From assembly GCA_003562605.1 (NCBI GenBank), contig PWUG01000409.1, forward strand, positions 1-13,329: DNA of 13,329 nucleotides, given 5' to 3'. Made by a program: the position numbers and the translations under genes. The stretch comes from Syntrophomonadaceae bacterium. GTDB lineage: Bacteria > Bacillota_D > Dethiobacteria > DTU022. Each line of letters starts with the position of its first letter. Position 1 is the stretch's first letter. Positions 1-6,774 of this stretch are shown one piece after another. The notes beneath the pieces are model-generated. The model had not been told where the DNA came from and searched no databases. It saw only the letters and a program-made list of their open reading frames with translations.

Positions 1-375
1 TGCGATATTTCCCGGCCCGCCAATGTCAGCGAAGAAGTCGATGAGGCCCGCCCTGATGTTTTGGTTATCGATGGCGGAGTTATAGAGGTACCGGGTCAAC
101 CCTCACTCGGCTGGGACTTCGGCTTTGAAAAAGGCCTGGCTTATGCCTGCATGGCTGAAACCATGATGCTGGCCCTCGAACAGCGCTACAAACATTACAG
201 TTTAGGTTCTTCGGGGGTCAACCTCGAAACAATTTTACAGACCAGGTACTGGGCAGCCGAGCATGGCTTTAAACTGGCCAACTTCCGCAGCTTCAACCGT
301 CCGCTGAGTGAAGAAAGCTGGCATAGGCTGTTGCAAACCCGCAGCGAACTGGCCGCAGGTTATAAACTGTGTTAA
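1..375 (+). CDS. Acyl-ACP reductase-like / COG5322-type dehydrogenase, C-terminal part (5' truncated by window)
   Basis: The reading frame is open from base 1 and ends at TAA 373-375, so about 124 C-terminal residues are visible. The stretch CDISRPANV, then LVIDGGVIEVPG, then YACMAETMMLALE, then HGFKLANFRSFNRPL closely resembles the C-terminal half of cyanobacterial long-chain acyl-ACP reductase (AAR) and its bacterial relatives annotated as predicted amino acid or shikimate dehydrogenases (COG5322). AAR reduces acyl-ACP to fatty aldehyde with NADPH. The catalytic Cys and the Rossmann glycine motif lie upstream of the window and cannot be checked, so the substrate is unknown. The gene ends 31 bases before proS. 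A likely extended -10 element overlaps its stop codon. An in-frame TTG at 61 could be mistaken for a start, but homology clearly continues upstream of it. Confidence 0.75.
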   Translation, partial: CDISRPANVSEEVDEARPDVLVIDGGVIEVPGQPSLGWDFGFEKGLAYACMAETMMLALEQRYKHYSLGSSGVNLETILQTRYWAAEHGFKLANFRSFNRPLSEESWHRLLQTRSELAAGYKLC

Positions 376-378
376 AAT
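370..378 (+). promoter_or_regulatory. Possible extended -10 promoter element before proS
   Basis: The sequence TGTTAAAAT is a TGn extended -10 with TAAAAT, identical to the element upstream of hisD in this window. It overlaps the stop codon of the preceding gene. No convincing -35 hexamer lies 16-18 bases upstream, so this is a weak call. It would place a start site around 385, leaving a very short leader for proS. Confidence 0.3.
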
Positions 379-406
379 AGTCAGGTGTTGACTTGGTGAA
401 CTCTAT

Positions 407-1897
407 ATGGAAAGGGTGGTCGCAGTGGAGCAAAAGGCTGGGCCCGATAAGCCTGCACAAAACAAGGAATTCGTTAAAGAAATTACCCCCAAGGCGGTAG
501 ACTATTCACAATGGTATATCGACGTAATTTTAAAAACAAAAATGATGGACTATGCCCCGATGAAGGGTTTTATGGCTATCCGGCCTTCAGGCTATGCCCT
601 CTGGGAAAAGATCCAGGAGCAGCTCGATCGGCGTTTCAAGGATACGGGCCATCAAAATGCTTATTTCCCCATCTTTATACCCCGGAGTCTGTTGCAAAAA
701 GAAGCCGATCATGTCGAAGGGTTTGCCCCTGAACTTGCCTGGGTGACCAAGGGCGGCAATGAGATTTTAAACGAGCCGCTGGCTGTCCGCCCGACCTCCG
801 AAGCGATTATCTGTGACTTTTATTCTCGCTGGGTTCAGTCCTGGCGTGATTTGCCGATCCTGATTAACCAGTGGTGCAATGTTGTCCGTTGGGAGCGCTC
901 TACCCGCCCTTTCCTGCGTACTTCTGAATTCTTGTGGCAGGAAGGCCATACCTGCCATCGCACTGAGGATGAGGCAGAAGAAGAAACCCTTAAAATGCTC
1001 GAGGTCTACCGTGAATTTTTAGAAACAGAAATGGCTATTCCGGCAATCGCCGGGCGTAAAACCGAGCGGGAAAAATTTGCCGGAGCCCTGCGGACCTATT
1101 GTGTCGAAGCCCTTATGACAGACGGACGGGCCCTGCAGGCCGGCACATCGCATAACCTGGGCCAGCATTTCGCAAGGGTTTTCGATATAACTTTCCTGGA
1201 TCAGGACGACCAATTAAAGCACGTCTGGCAGACATCCTGGGGTGTCTCAACCAGGCTAATCGGGGCCTTGATCATGGTCCATGGAGATGATCGCGGCTTA
1301 GTCCTGCCGCCCCGCATGGCTCCGATACAGGTTGTCATTGTCCCCATTTTAAGCAAAAAAGAGAGGGAGCGCGTCCTGGAATCTGTCCGTGGTTTGGAGG
1401 GACAGCTGAAAGAAACCGTCCGTATTAAGCTCGACGAACGTGAAGAGTATTCACCCGGCTGGAAGTTTAATGACTGGGAAATGCGGGGCATACCGATTCG
1501 CATTGAAGTCGGCCCCAGGGATCTTGACAGGGGGCAGGTTGTGCTTGTACGCCGGGATACAGGTGAAAAAGAATTTGTCCCCCGTGAAGAACTGTCCACT
1601 CGTTTGCCGCAGCTGCTCGAACAAATTCAGGATGATATGCTTCAGCGGGCATTGGAGTTCCGTGAAGCAAACACCCGCCGCGGTTCGGATTACGAAGAGT
1701 TCAAGAAAATAATGGAGAGTGAGCGCGGCTTGTTTCTTACTTCCTGGTGTGGCGATGCCTCCTGTGAAGAAAAGATTAAGAATGATACGAAAGCGACAAT
1801 CCGCTGCCTCCCCTTTGACAAGAAACCTGAAGATGAAAAGTGTTTCGCCTGCGGCAGTAATGCGGCCGAAGCGGCTTATTTTGCTAGGGCTTATTAA
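407..1897 (+). CDS. proS: Prolyl-tRNA synthetase, archaeal/eukaryotic-type (short form)
   Basis: This cytoplasmic class II aminoacyl-tRNA synthetase charges tRNA-Pro. At 496 residues it matches the short archaeal-type ProRS and lacks the editing insertion of the long bacterial form. Visible features, numbered from ATG 407: RPTSEAII at 128-135, motif 2 from R161 (RWERSTRPFLRTSEF, then QEGHT), QAGTSHNLGQHF near 244-255, motif 3 HGDDRGLVLPPRMAP near 292-306, an anticodon-binding domain from about 307, and a C-terminal zinc-type domain with C448, C453, C479 and C482. It ends in Tyr, as is usual for this type. The start is ambiguous. ATG 407 has a GGTGA match 7 bases upstream, while an in-frame GTG at 425 has AAAGGGTGG just before it. 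The folate gene follows 32 bases downstream, probably in the same transcript. Confidence 0.97.
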   Translation: MERVVAVEQKAGPDKPAQNKEFVKEITPKAVDYSQWYIDVILKTKMMDYAPMKGFMAIRPSGYALWEKIQEQLDRRFKDTGHQNAYFPIFIPRSLLQKEADHVEGFAPELAWVTKGGNEILNEPLAVRPTSEAIICDFYSRWVQSWRDLPILINQWCNVVRWERSTRPFLRTSEFLWQEGHTCHRTEDEAEEETLKMLEVYREFLETEMAIPAIAGRKTEREKFAGALRTYCVEALMTDGRALQAGTSHNLGQHFARVFDITFLDQDDQLKHVWQTSWGVSTRLIGALIMVHGDDRGLVLPPRMAPIQVVIVPILSKKERERVLESVRGLEGQLKETVRIKLDEREEYSPGWKFNDWEMRGIPIRIEVGPRDLDRGQVVLVRRDTGEKEFVPREELSTRLPQLLEQIQDDMLQRALEFREANTRRGSDYEEFKKIMESERGLFLTSWCGDASCEEKIKNDTKATIRCLPFDKKPEDEKCFACGSNAAEAAYFARAY

Positions 1898-1929
1898 TAA
1901 GATAATCACAGCGCCAAAGGACGGTTCCA

Positions 1930-2505
1930 GTGGAGAAAAAAGCGCTTCGCAAAAAAATCATCAGCTTACGTGATCAACTTTTACCGGAAGAGATAACAGC
2001 AAAAAGCAGCCTGATTGCCGCCGGTCTTTACAATCTACAGGCTTACCGGGATGCCGGGGCGGTAATGTTTTTTATTACATTTGGCACCGAAGTTGATACC
2101 AGGCCGATGGTCGAAGAAACAATTAAACGGGGCAAGCTGGCGCTTGCCCCGAAAGCTTTACCTGAAACCCGCGAGTTGATTCCCTCCCGGGTCCTCGATT
2201 GGGATAGTGACCTGGTTCCCGGTGCTTATAATATTCCGGAGCCGGGTGAAGATACACTCCGCCCCGTAAAGCCGGAAACAATAGACCTCTTAGTCGTACC
2301 CGGTGTTGCCTTTGACCTGAAGGGCAACCGCCTCGGTTACGGGGGCGGCTATTACGACCGTTTTTTCCCGCTTTTAAATAAGCAGACTCCCCTGGTTGCA
2401 CTGGTTTTCGATCTGCAAATACTGCCTGAAATACCTGTTGATGAATGGGACCGCAGGGTCGATATTATAATTACTGAAAAAAGAGTAATCGACTGCAGGA
2501 GATAA
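1930..2505 (+). CDS. 5-formyltetrahydrofolate cyclo-ligase (MTHFS)
   Basis: The enzyme uses ATP to convert 5-formyl-THF into 5,10-methenyl-THF, returning stored folate to the one-carbon pool in the cytoplasm. The 191-residue length is typical of the family. Visible motifs are the N-terminal basic helix (KKALRKKIISLRDQL), FITFGTEVDT near 48-57, VVPGVAFD near 122-129, and the nucleotide/folate-binding signature GYGGGYYDRF at 136-145. The GTG start at 1930 is supported by AAAGGA at 1916-1921, 8 bases upstream. The gene follows proS by 32 bases and is closed by a strong hairpin at 2528-2557. The name yqgN or fau is used for homologues. I leave the symbol empty because usage varies. Confidence 0.95.
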   Translation: MEKKALRKKIISLRDQLLPEEITAKSSLIAAGLYNLQAYRDAGAVMFFITFGTEVDTRPMVEETIKRGKLALAPKALPETRELIPSRVLDWDSDLVPGAYNIPEPGEDTLRPVKPETIDLLVVPGVAFDLKGNRLGYGGGYYDRFFPLLNKQTPLVALVFDLQILPEIPVDEWDRRVDIIITEKRVIDCRR

Positions 2506-2527
2506 GTAAGTTTAATTACAAATATTA

Positions 2528-2557
2528 AATGCCCGGGCAAAATATCTCCCGGGCGTT
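2528..2557. terminator. Bidirectional terminator between convergent genes
   Basis: A stem with GCCCGGG (2531-2537) pairing with CCCGGGC (2548-2554) extends outward by one G-T and two A-T pairs. The loop is 10 bases. It is flanked by AT-rich sequence on both sides (ATTGTCAATTT on plus, TTAATATTT on minus). It lies between the folate gene and tetR, which converge, so it can serve both. Confidence 0.75.
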
Positions 2558-2589
2558 ATTGTCAATTTATGCAAAAACCAAATACCGTT

Positions 2590-3222
2590 TTATTTTTTTC
2601 CCTTTACTTCGGGATTGAAAAACCCGTGGAAAAGCATGTCCATAATCGTGCTGGTGATATGCTCCAGGTTATTCTCCTGCTCGTTAACCACTTCCCAGAT
2701 GAATCGATCCACCAGCAGGATATATGCCTTGGCGCCAACCTGGATATCAAATTCTTTCGCCAGCCCTTTTCCCTGGGAGTAAACGAAAGAGCGGGCTGAG
2801 CTTTTTATAAACTGGTCAATGATGCTTTGCCAGTGAGCGGCAATCGACGATGATTGCCCGAGCGCCTCCTGGTATACTTTCATAATCGGGCGGTGCTGTT
2901 CGGATAACCGGAATGAAGTTAAAACCAGTTCATAATAGGCATTACGTGCTTCTTCAAGAGTTTCCGGAGCAAAAGGTACTTCCAGCAGGTTGTAGAATTC
3001 GTCAAGCACGTTGTCAACTACTTTGTTCAGGATATCATCTTTACCTTTGAAATGGCTGTACACTGTGCCGTAACCAACTTTAGCCTGTTGACTGATTTTA
3101 GCGATAGTTGTTTTTGCGTATCCTTCACTGAGAAATACTTCCAATGCAGTATCCAGTATTAATTTACGTGTAATTCTGCTGCGCAGGTAGCGACGTGGTC
3201 TCCTCGGGGCATTATTTTCCAC
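2590..3222 (-). CDS. TetR/AcrR-family transcriptional regulator
   Basis: This is a DNA-binding repressor of the TetR family, 210 residues from the chosen start, which is the usual size. After a basic N-terminus (PRRPRRYLRSR), the HTH domain covers about residues 17-64: LILDTALEVFLSEGYAKTT, then the recognition region KVGYGTVYSHFKGKDDI. The rest is a variable helical ligand-binding domain whose ligand cannot be inferred. The start is set by AAGGAGGT (3240-3233 on minus), followed 10 bases later by GTG at 3222. The reading frame is open upstream to an ATG at 3264, but the ribosome binding site lies inside that extension, so the longer form is unlikely. A near-consensus promoter lies at 3276-3304. 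The gene is divergent from the metallophosphoesterase gene and converges on the folate gene. Autoregulation through the AT-rich spacer is likely by analogy. Confidence 0.93.
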   Translation of the reverse strand: MENNAPRRPRRYLRSRITRKLILDTALEVFLSEGYAKTTIAKISQQAKVGYGTVYSHFKGKDDILNKVVDNVLDEFYNLLEVPFAPETLEEARNAYYELVLTSFRLSEQHRPIMKVYQEALGQSSSIAAHWQSIIDQFIKSSARSFVYSQGKGLAKEFDIQVGAKAYILLVDRFIWEVVNEQENNLEHITSTIMDMLFHGFFNPEVKGKK

Positions 3223-3275
3223 AGGTAAAAGGACCTCCTTAAACATTTTTTTAAAAAACACCAAACCGTGGCGAC

Positions 3276-3304
3276 ATTATATCATTTTATTAAAATATTT
3301 GCAA
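3276..3304 (-). promoter_or_regulatory. Sigma-A promoter for tetR
   Basis: On the minus strand the -35 TTGCAA (3304-3299) and a perfect -10 TATAAT (3281-3276) are separated by exactly 17 bases. Transcription would start near 3269, giving a leader of about 45 bases before the GTG at 3222. A TTATTAAAA half-site lies in the -35/-10 spacer. Confidence 0.75.
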
Positions 3305-3314
3305 AGCTTAATTT

Positions 3315-3336
3315 TTACTAAAAAACGTTTTAATAA
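3315..3336. repeat. Inverted repeat, candidate TetR operator
   Basis: TTACTAAAA (3315-3323) and TTTTAATAA (3328-3336) form a 9-base inverted repeat with one mismatch around a 4-base centre. Related half-sites occur at 3287-3295 (TTATTAAAA, inside the tetR promoter spacer) and 3372-3379 (TTTAGTAA, overlapping the facing -10). The region is AT-rich, so chance is possible, but the placement over both promoters fits an operator of the adjacent TetR protein. Confidence 0.45.
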
Positions 3337-3353
3337 GCAGAAAAAATCCCCTT

Positions 3354-3382
3354 TTGCATTTCAGTCATTGATTTAGTAATAT
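3354..3382 (+). promoter_or_regulatory. Putative promoter for the metallophosphoesterase gene
   Basis: TTGCAT (3354-3359) and TAATAT (3377-3382) are separated by 17 bases. This would start transcription near 3389, about 50 bases before ATG 3437. The match is moderate. It faces away from the tetR promoter. Confidence 0.5.
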
Positions 3383-3436
3383 AAAACAGTAATCTTGAAA
3401 GAGGCTTCAGAAGCAGCCCGGCTAAAGGAGCAAAAT

Positions 3437-4129
3437 ATGGCCATTTACGCTATCGGAGATTTACACCTCTCCCAGCGGCAGGACAAGCCGATGGATATAT
3501 TCGGGCCCGATTGGGAGAACCATGCTATAAAAATCAAAGAAAACTGGAACCGTACCGTTGGCGAAGAAGATCTTGTTATAGTTGCCGGCGACATTTCATG
3601 GGCCATGTACCTTGCCGATGCACTTCCTGATTTACATTGGTTGGCTGAACTTAAAGGTACGAAACTTTTAATCAGGGGTAATCACGATTACTGGTGGAAC
3701 TCAATCGGCAAAGTCCGATCTCAGCTGCCATCCTCGCTATATGCTTTGCAAAATGATCACTTTTCCTGGGATAATCGTGCAGTTTGCGGAACCAGGGGCT
3801 GGATCTGCCCCGGCGAAGAAGGTTTTGATAACGAACAAGATCAAAAGCTGTATCTAAGGGAAGCCCAACGCCTTAAGCTCTCTCTGGAAAGTGCATCCCG
3901 AATAACTTTTTCCGAAATTATCGTTGCCCTGCATTTTCCGCCTTATAACAGGAAAGGGCAGCCGAGTGCTTTTACCAAATTGCTGGAAGAATATAAAGTG
4001 AAAATCTGTGTTTTTGGACATATTCATGACAGCGGAAGAGATTATATCTGCCAGGGTAAAAGAAATGGCGTTGACTATCGTTTTGTAGCTGCTGACGGAA
4101 TCGGCTTTACCCCTCTAAAGCTAATGTGA
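3437..4129 (+). CDS. Metallophosphoesterase (COG1768-like predicted phosphohydrolase)
   Basis: This is a 230-residue calcineurin-like phosphoesterase with a binuclear metal site. The metal motifs appear in order: GDLH (D8, H10), AGDIS (D52), RGNHDYWW (N82, H83, D84), the LHFPP histidine in the second half, and FGHIH (H195, H197). There is no signal peptide or membrane segment, so it is cytoplasmic. The DYWW and SWAMYLADAL stretches are typical of the COG1768 subgroup, whose substrate is unknown. The start is ATG 3437 with AAAGGAG 6 bases upstream. A TTG at 3395 is in frame but lacks a ribosome binding site and adds non-conserved residues. The gene is divergent from tetR and may be controlled by it. 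The redox operon begins about 100 bases downstream. Confidence 0.92.
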   Translation: MAIYAIGDLHLSQRQDKPMDIFGPDWENHAIKIKENWNRTVGEEDLVIVAGDISWAMYLADALPDLHWLAELKGTKLLIRGNHDYWWNSIGKVRSQLPSSLYALQNDHFSWDNRAVCGTRGWICPGEEGFDNEQDQKLYLREAQRLKLSLESASRITFSEIIVALHFPPYNRKGQPSAFTKLLEEYKVKICVFGHIHDSGRDYICQGKRNGVDYRFVAADGIGFTPLKLM

Positions 4130-4151
4130 ACTTTTTGTTTTTACAGCAGGA

Positions 4152-4181
4152 TTGAGACAAGAAAAAGAGTATAAGTAAACA
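4152..4181 (+). promoter_or_regulatory. Possible promoter of the redox operon
   Basis: TTGAGA (4152-4157) and TAAACA (4176-4181) are separated by 18 bases, upstream of the NuoE-like gene. The -10 is poor (TATAAG at 4170-4175 has the wrong spacing). I see no clear terminator after the metallophosphoesterase gene, so readthrough is also possible. Confidence 0.3.
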
Positions 4182-4228
4182 GGAACCGGGAGTATGAATC
4201 CTTATTCTTGAAGAGGAGGATCGGCAAT

Positions 4229-4723
4229 TTGAGCACAGAAGCAGCAACTGCAGAAGTAATCAACAAGGAAATTGATTTAAGCCAGGTCGATTCTATAGTT
4301 GAGCCGTACCTTGGTAAAAACGAAATGGTTATACCGGTATTACAAAAAGTGCAGGATCATTTCGGTTACCTGCCTCGTCCCGCCATGGAGCAAGTATCAC
4401 AAAGGATGCGCATTCCTCTTAGCCGGCTGTACGGTATAGCCACTTTTTATGCCCAGTTTAAAATGAAACCGCGGGGTCGTTATATTATCAGGGTCTGTAA
4501 AGGGACAGCCTGTCATATCCAGGGGAGTCCCAAGATCGCCGACCGGATTGAAGAGCTCCTGGGCATTGAAAGCGGGGAAACAACAGACGACCTGCGATTT
4601 ACACTCGAAGAGGTTGCCTGTATCGGGGCCTGCGCCCTGGCGCCGGTTATTATGATCAACGACGATCCGCATGGGCGGCTGACCATGGACAAAATTAAAG
4701 AAATTCTTGACAGTTATGAATAA
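4229..4723 (+). CDS. NuoE/HydC-like [2Fe-2S] thioredoxin-fold subunit of a NAD-linked dehydrogenase
   Basis: This is an electron-transfer subunit (about 164 residues, typical for NuoE/HydC) that pairs with the NADH/FMN subunit encoded two genes downstream. After an N-terminal helical part (VIPVLQKVQDHFGYLP, then ATFYAQF), the thioredoxin-like domain carries the [2Fe-2S] ligands C90-x4-C95 (VCKGTACH) and C131-x3-C135 (CIGACALAPV). The start is TTG 4229, placed 9 bases after GAGGAGG (4213-4219). A TTG at 4208 is in frame but lies before that ribosome binding site. The gene begins the operon with the small Cys-rich gene, the NuoF-like gene, the FdhA-like gene and fdhD. This composition is known from NAD-dependent formate dehydrogenases and [FeFe] hydrogenases. 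Here no hydrogenase is present. Confidence 0.94.
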   Translation: MSTEAATAEVINKEIDLSQVDSIVEPYLGKNEMVIPVLQKVQDHFGYLPRPAMEQVSQRMRIPLSRLYGIATFYAQFKMKPRGRYIIRVCKGTACHIQGSPKIADRIEELLGIESGETTDDLRFTLEEVACIGACALAPVIMINDDPHGRLTMDKIKEILDSYE

Positions 4724-4743
4724 ATGAAGCGGGAGGTAGTCCG

Positions 4744-4923
4744 ATGGAAAGATTTATCGATCACTGCTGTGAAAAGTGCACCCACACGAAATCGACCCCC
4801 TGCAAAGATTTCGTCGTCTGTTGTGTTGAAGGGCCGATCTGTCACGAAGACCCGTCCTGTGAAGATAAAAGAAAAGCCATCATTGATAAAGTAGCCATTA
4901 ACGGGCAATTCGTAATCTGCTAA
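4744..4923 (+). CDS. Small cysteine-rich protein (59 aa), unknown function
   Basis: A complete 59-codon frame begins at ATG 4744 with a strong ribosome binding site (GGGAGGT, 4731-4737, 6 bases upstream) and ends at TAA 4921-4923. It fills the gap between the NuoE-like and NuoF-like genes. The product has nine cysteines (C8, C9, C12, C20, C26, C27, C33, C39, C59) plus H7, H14 and H34. It includes CCxxC and CxxxxxCC patterns and has no signal peptide or membrane segment. I do not recognise the family. The cysteine density and position suggest metal or Fe-S binding, or a small accessory or assembly factor for the complex, but this is inference. A shorter overlapping frame from ATG 4724 lacks its own ribosome binding site and is less likely. 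Confidence 0.72.
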   Translation: MERFIDHCCEKCTHTKSTPCKDFVVCCVEGPICHEDPSCEDKRKAIIDKVAINGQFVIC

Positions 4924-4956
4924 TGAAAAGTGCCGGAAGAGGGAGGTTGGAAAAGT

Positions 4957-6774
4957 TTGTATGAGAAACACCTTATGATTTGCGGAGCCACGGGCTGTCT
5001 GTCGTCAGGATCGTATTCGGTCGAGGAGGCCCTGGTTGAAGAGCTGGAAAAACAAGGTATTAAGGATAAATACCGCCTGGTCATGGGTGGTTGTCCCGGT
5101 TTTTGCGAAGTGGGTCCGATTATTGTTGTCTACCCTGACGAAGTTTTTTACTGCCGCCTGAAACCGAAGGATATGGCCGAGTTGGTTGAAACGCACCTGG
5201 TCCGCGGCGAGATAGTCGAACGACTTCTATACAAGGGCCCTGATGTAGATGTGCCGGCCCGTTTCTACGATTCAATTCCTTTTTATCACAAGCAAAAATT
5301 TAATGTCTTAAGGAATAGTGGAATTATTGATCCGGAGAGTATAGACGAATATATCATGCGCGGTGGGTACCGTGCTTTTACACGCGCCATGGGCATGGAT
5401 CCGGCGTTAATCTGTGAAGAAGTTAAGCAGTCCGGTTTACGTGGGCGGGGTGGAGCCGGTTTTTCAACCGGCTTGAAATGGGAATTTACCAATAAAGCAT
5501 CCAGCCCGAAAAAATATGTTGTCTGTAACGCTGATGAAGGCGATCCCGGCGCATTCATGGACCGTAGTATTCTTGAAGGAGATCCCCATGCTATCCTCGA
5601 AGGGATGCTGATTTGTGGAAAGGCTATTGGTGCCGATGAAGGATATATCTACTGCCGGGCTGAATACCCGCTTGCTATTAAAAGGCTTAAGATTGCCATC
5701 GAGAAGGCGGAGGTATACGGCCTGCTTGGAGAAAACATTCTAGGTTACGATTTTAATTTCAAAATAAACATTAAAGAGGGCGCCGGCGCATTTGTCTGCG
5801 GAGAAGAAACAGCGCTGCTGGCTTCGATTGAAGGTAAAAGAGGCATGCCTCGCCCTCGCCCGCCTTTTCCGGCTCATTCGGGCCTCTTCGGCAAGCCGAC
5901 TACGATCAATAATGTGGAAACCCTGGCTAATATCCCCCTGATTGTCAAAGAGGGCGGTGCAGCTGAATTTGCCAAAATCGGTACCGAAGGAAGCAAAGGG
6001 ACAAAGGTATTTGCCCTGGCCGGCAAGATTCGTAATACCGGCCTTTGCGAGGTACCCATGGGTATAACGATCAGGGAAATAATTTACGATGTCGGTGGAG
6101 GCATTAAGGGCGGACGTGAATTCAAGGCTGTTCAGGCCGGCGGACCGTCAGGAGGGTGTATCCCGGCGGAACAGCTTGACTTGCCGATAGATTATGACTC
6201 ACTGAACCAGGCCGGAGCAATTATGGGCTCAGGGGGCCTGGTTGTTATGGATGAACGAACCTGCATGGTAGACCTGGCCCGTTACTTTTTAAGCTTTACC
6301 CAGAAAGAATCCTGTGGCAAGTGCACACCCTGCCGGGAAGGCACCAAGCGCATGCTCGAAATATTAAATCGTATTGCCGAGGGGCTTGGTAAGCCGGAAG
6401 ATTTGGATACTCTCGATAGCCTGGCGATAAGCATTAAAGACAGCTCTCTTTGCGGACTGGGGCAGACCTGCCCCAATCCTGTACTCAGCACTATTCGTTA
6501 TTTCCGTAATGAATATGAAGAACATATTGTCGATCATTACTGCCGGGCAGGCGTCTGCAAAGAGTTGTTTAATTTCAGGATTGACGAGGAAAAATGCACC
6601 GGATGTACCGCTTGTGTCCGGGCCTGCCCCGTGGACGCCATCAGGGGCGAGAAGAAAGAGCCCCATGAAATTATACAGGAACTGTGTACCCGATGCGGAA
6701 GTTGTGTGGAAAAATGCCGGCAGGACTGTATAATGATTACCCCGGTTGGGAGGAAAGCCGATGTCAGCAATTAA
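4957..6774 (+). CDS. NuoF/HydB-like NADH:acceptor subunit with FMN and multiple Fe-S clusters
   Basis: This is a diaphorase-type subunit of about 605 residues that exchanges electrons with NAD(P)(H) through FMN. Domains in order: an N-terminal thioredoxin-like [2Fe-2S] domain with C9, C14, C46 and C50; the NuoF core with FMN/NADH motifs GLRGRGGAGFS, CNADEGDPGAFMDR and GEETALLASIEGKRG; the 4Fe-4S site ESCGKCTPCREG with SLCGLGQTCP; and a C-terminal two-cluster ferredoxin domain (CTGCTACVRACP and CTRCGSCVEKC). This architecture matches HydB of electron-bifurcating hydrogenases and the beta subunit of NAD-linked formate dehydrogenases. TTG 4957 is chosen because GGGAGGT (4941-4947) precedes it by 9 bases and LYEKHLMICGATGC fits family N-termini. 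GTG 4930 and ATG 4975 are alternatives. Its 3' end overlaps the next gene by 14 bases, implying coupling. Confidence 0.95.
   Translation: MYEKHLMICGATGCLSSGSYSVEEALVEELEKQGIKDKYRLVMGGCPGFCEVGPIIVVYPDEVFYCRLKPKDMAELVETHLVRGEIVERLLYKGPDVDVPARFYDSIPFYHKQKFNVLRNSGIIDPESIDEYIMRGGYRAFTRAMGMDPALICEEVKQSGLRGRGGAGFSTGLKWEFTNKASSPKKYVVCNADEGDPGAFMDRSILEGDPHAILEGMLICGKAIGADEGYIYCRAEYPLAIKRLKIAIEKAEVYGLLGENILGYDFNFKINIKEGAGAFVCGEETALLASIEGKRGMPRPRPPFPAHSGLFGKPTTINNVETLANIPLIVKEGGAAEFAKIGTEGSKGTKVFALAGKIRNTGLCEVPMGITIREIIYDVGGGIKGGREFKAVQAGGPSGGCIPAEQLDLPIDYDSLNQAGAIMGSGGLVVMDERTCMVDLARYFLSFTQKESCGKCTPCREGTKRMLEILNRIAEGLGKPEDLDTLDSLAISIKDSSLCGLGQTCPNPVLSTIRYFRNEYEEHIVDHYCRAGVCKELFNFRIDEEKCTGCTACVRACPVDAIRGEKKEPHEIIQELCTRCGSCVEKCRQDCIMITPVGRKADVSN

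Noticed and set aside
409..430. T-box-like string (AGGGTGG...) before proS
   Set aside because: It resembles the T-box core, but only 31 bases lie between the preceding stop and ATG 407. There is no room for the specifier stem or terminator, and the bases fall within or beside the proS start. It is better read as a ribosome binding site for GTG 425.
1201..1909. Long minus-strand frames across proS (for example 1201-1599 and 1451-1909)
   Set aside because: They are antisense shadows of the well-supported proS gene, with no ribosome binding sites or family similarity.
4724..4894. Alternative 56-codon frame from ATG 4724 overlapping the Cys-rich gene
   Set aside because: No ribosome binding site ahead of its ATG, which directly follows the NuoE-like stop, and a composition that does not look protein-like. 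The 4744 frame has a strong site.
4923..4964. Mini-ORF of 13 codons (ATG 4923 to TGA 4964) overlapping the stop of the Cys-rich gene and the start of the NuoF-like gene
   Set aside because: No separate ribosome binding site and no recognisable product. It could at most aid translational coupling.
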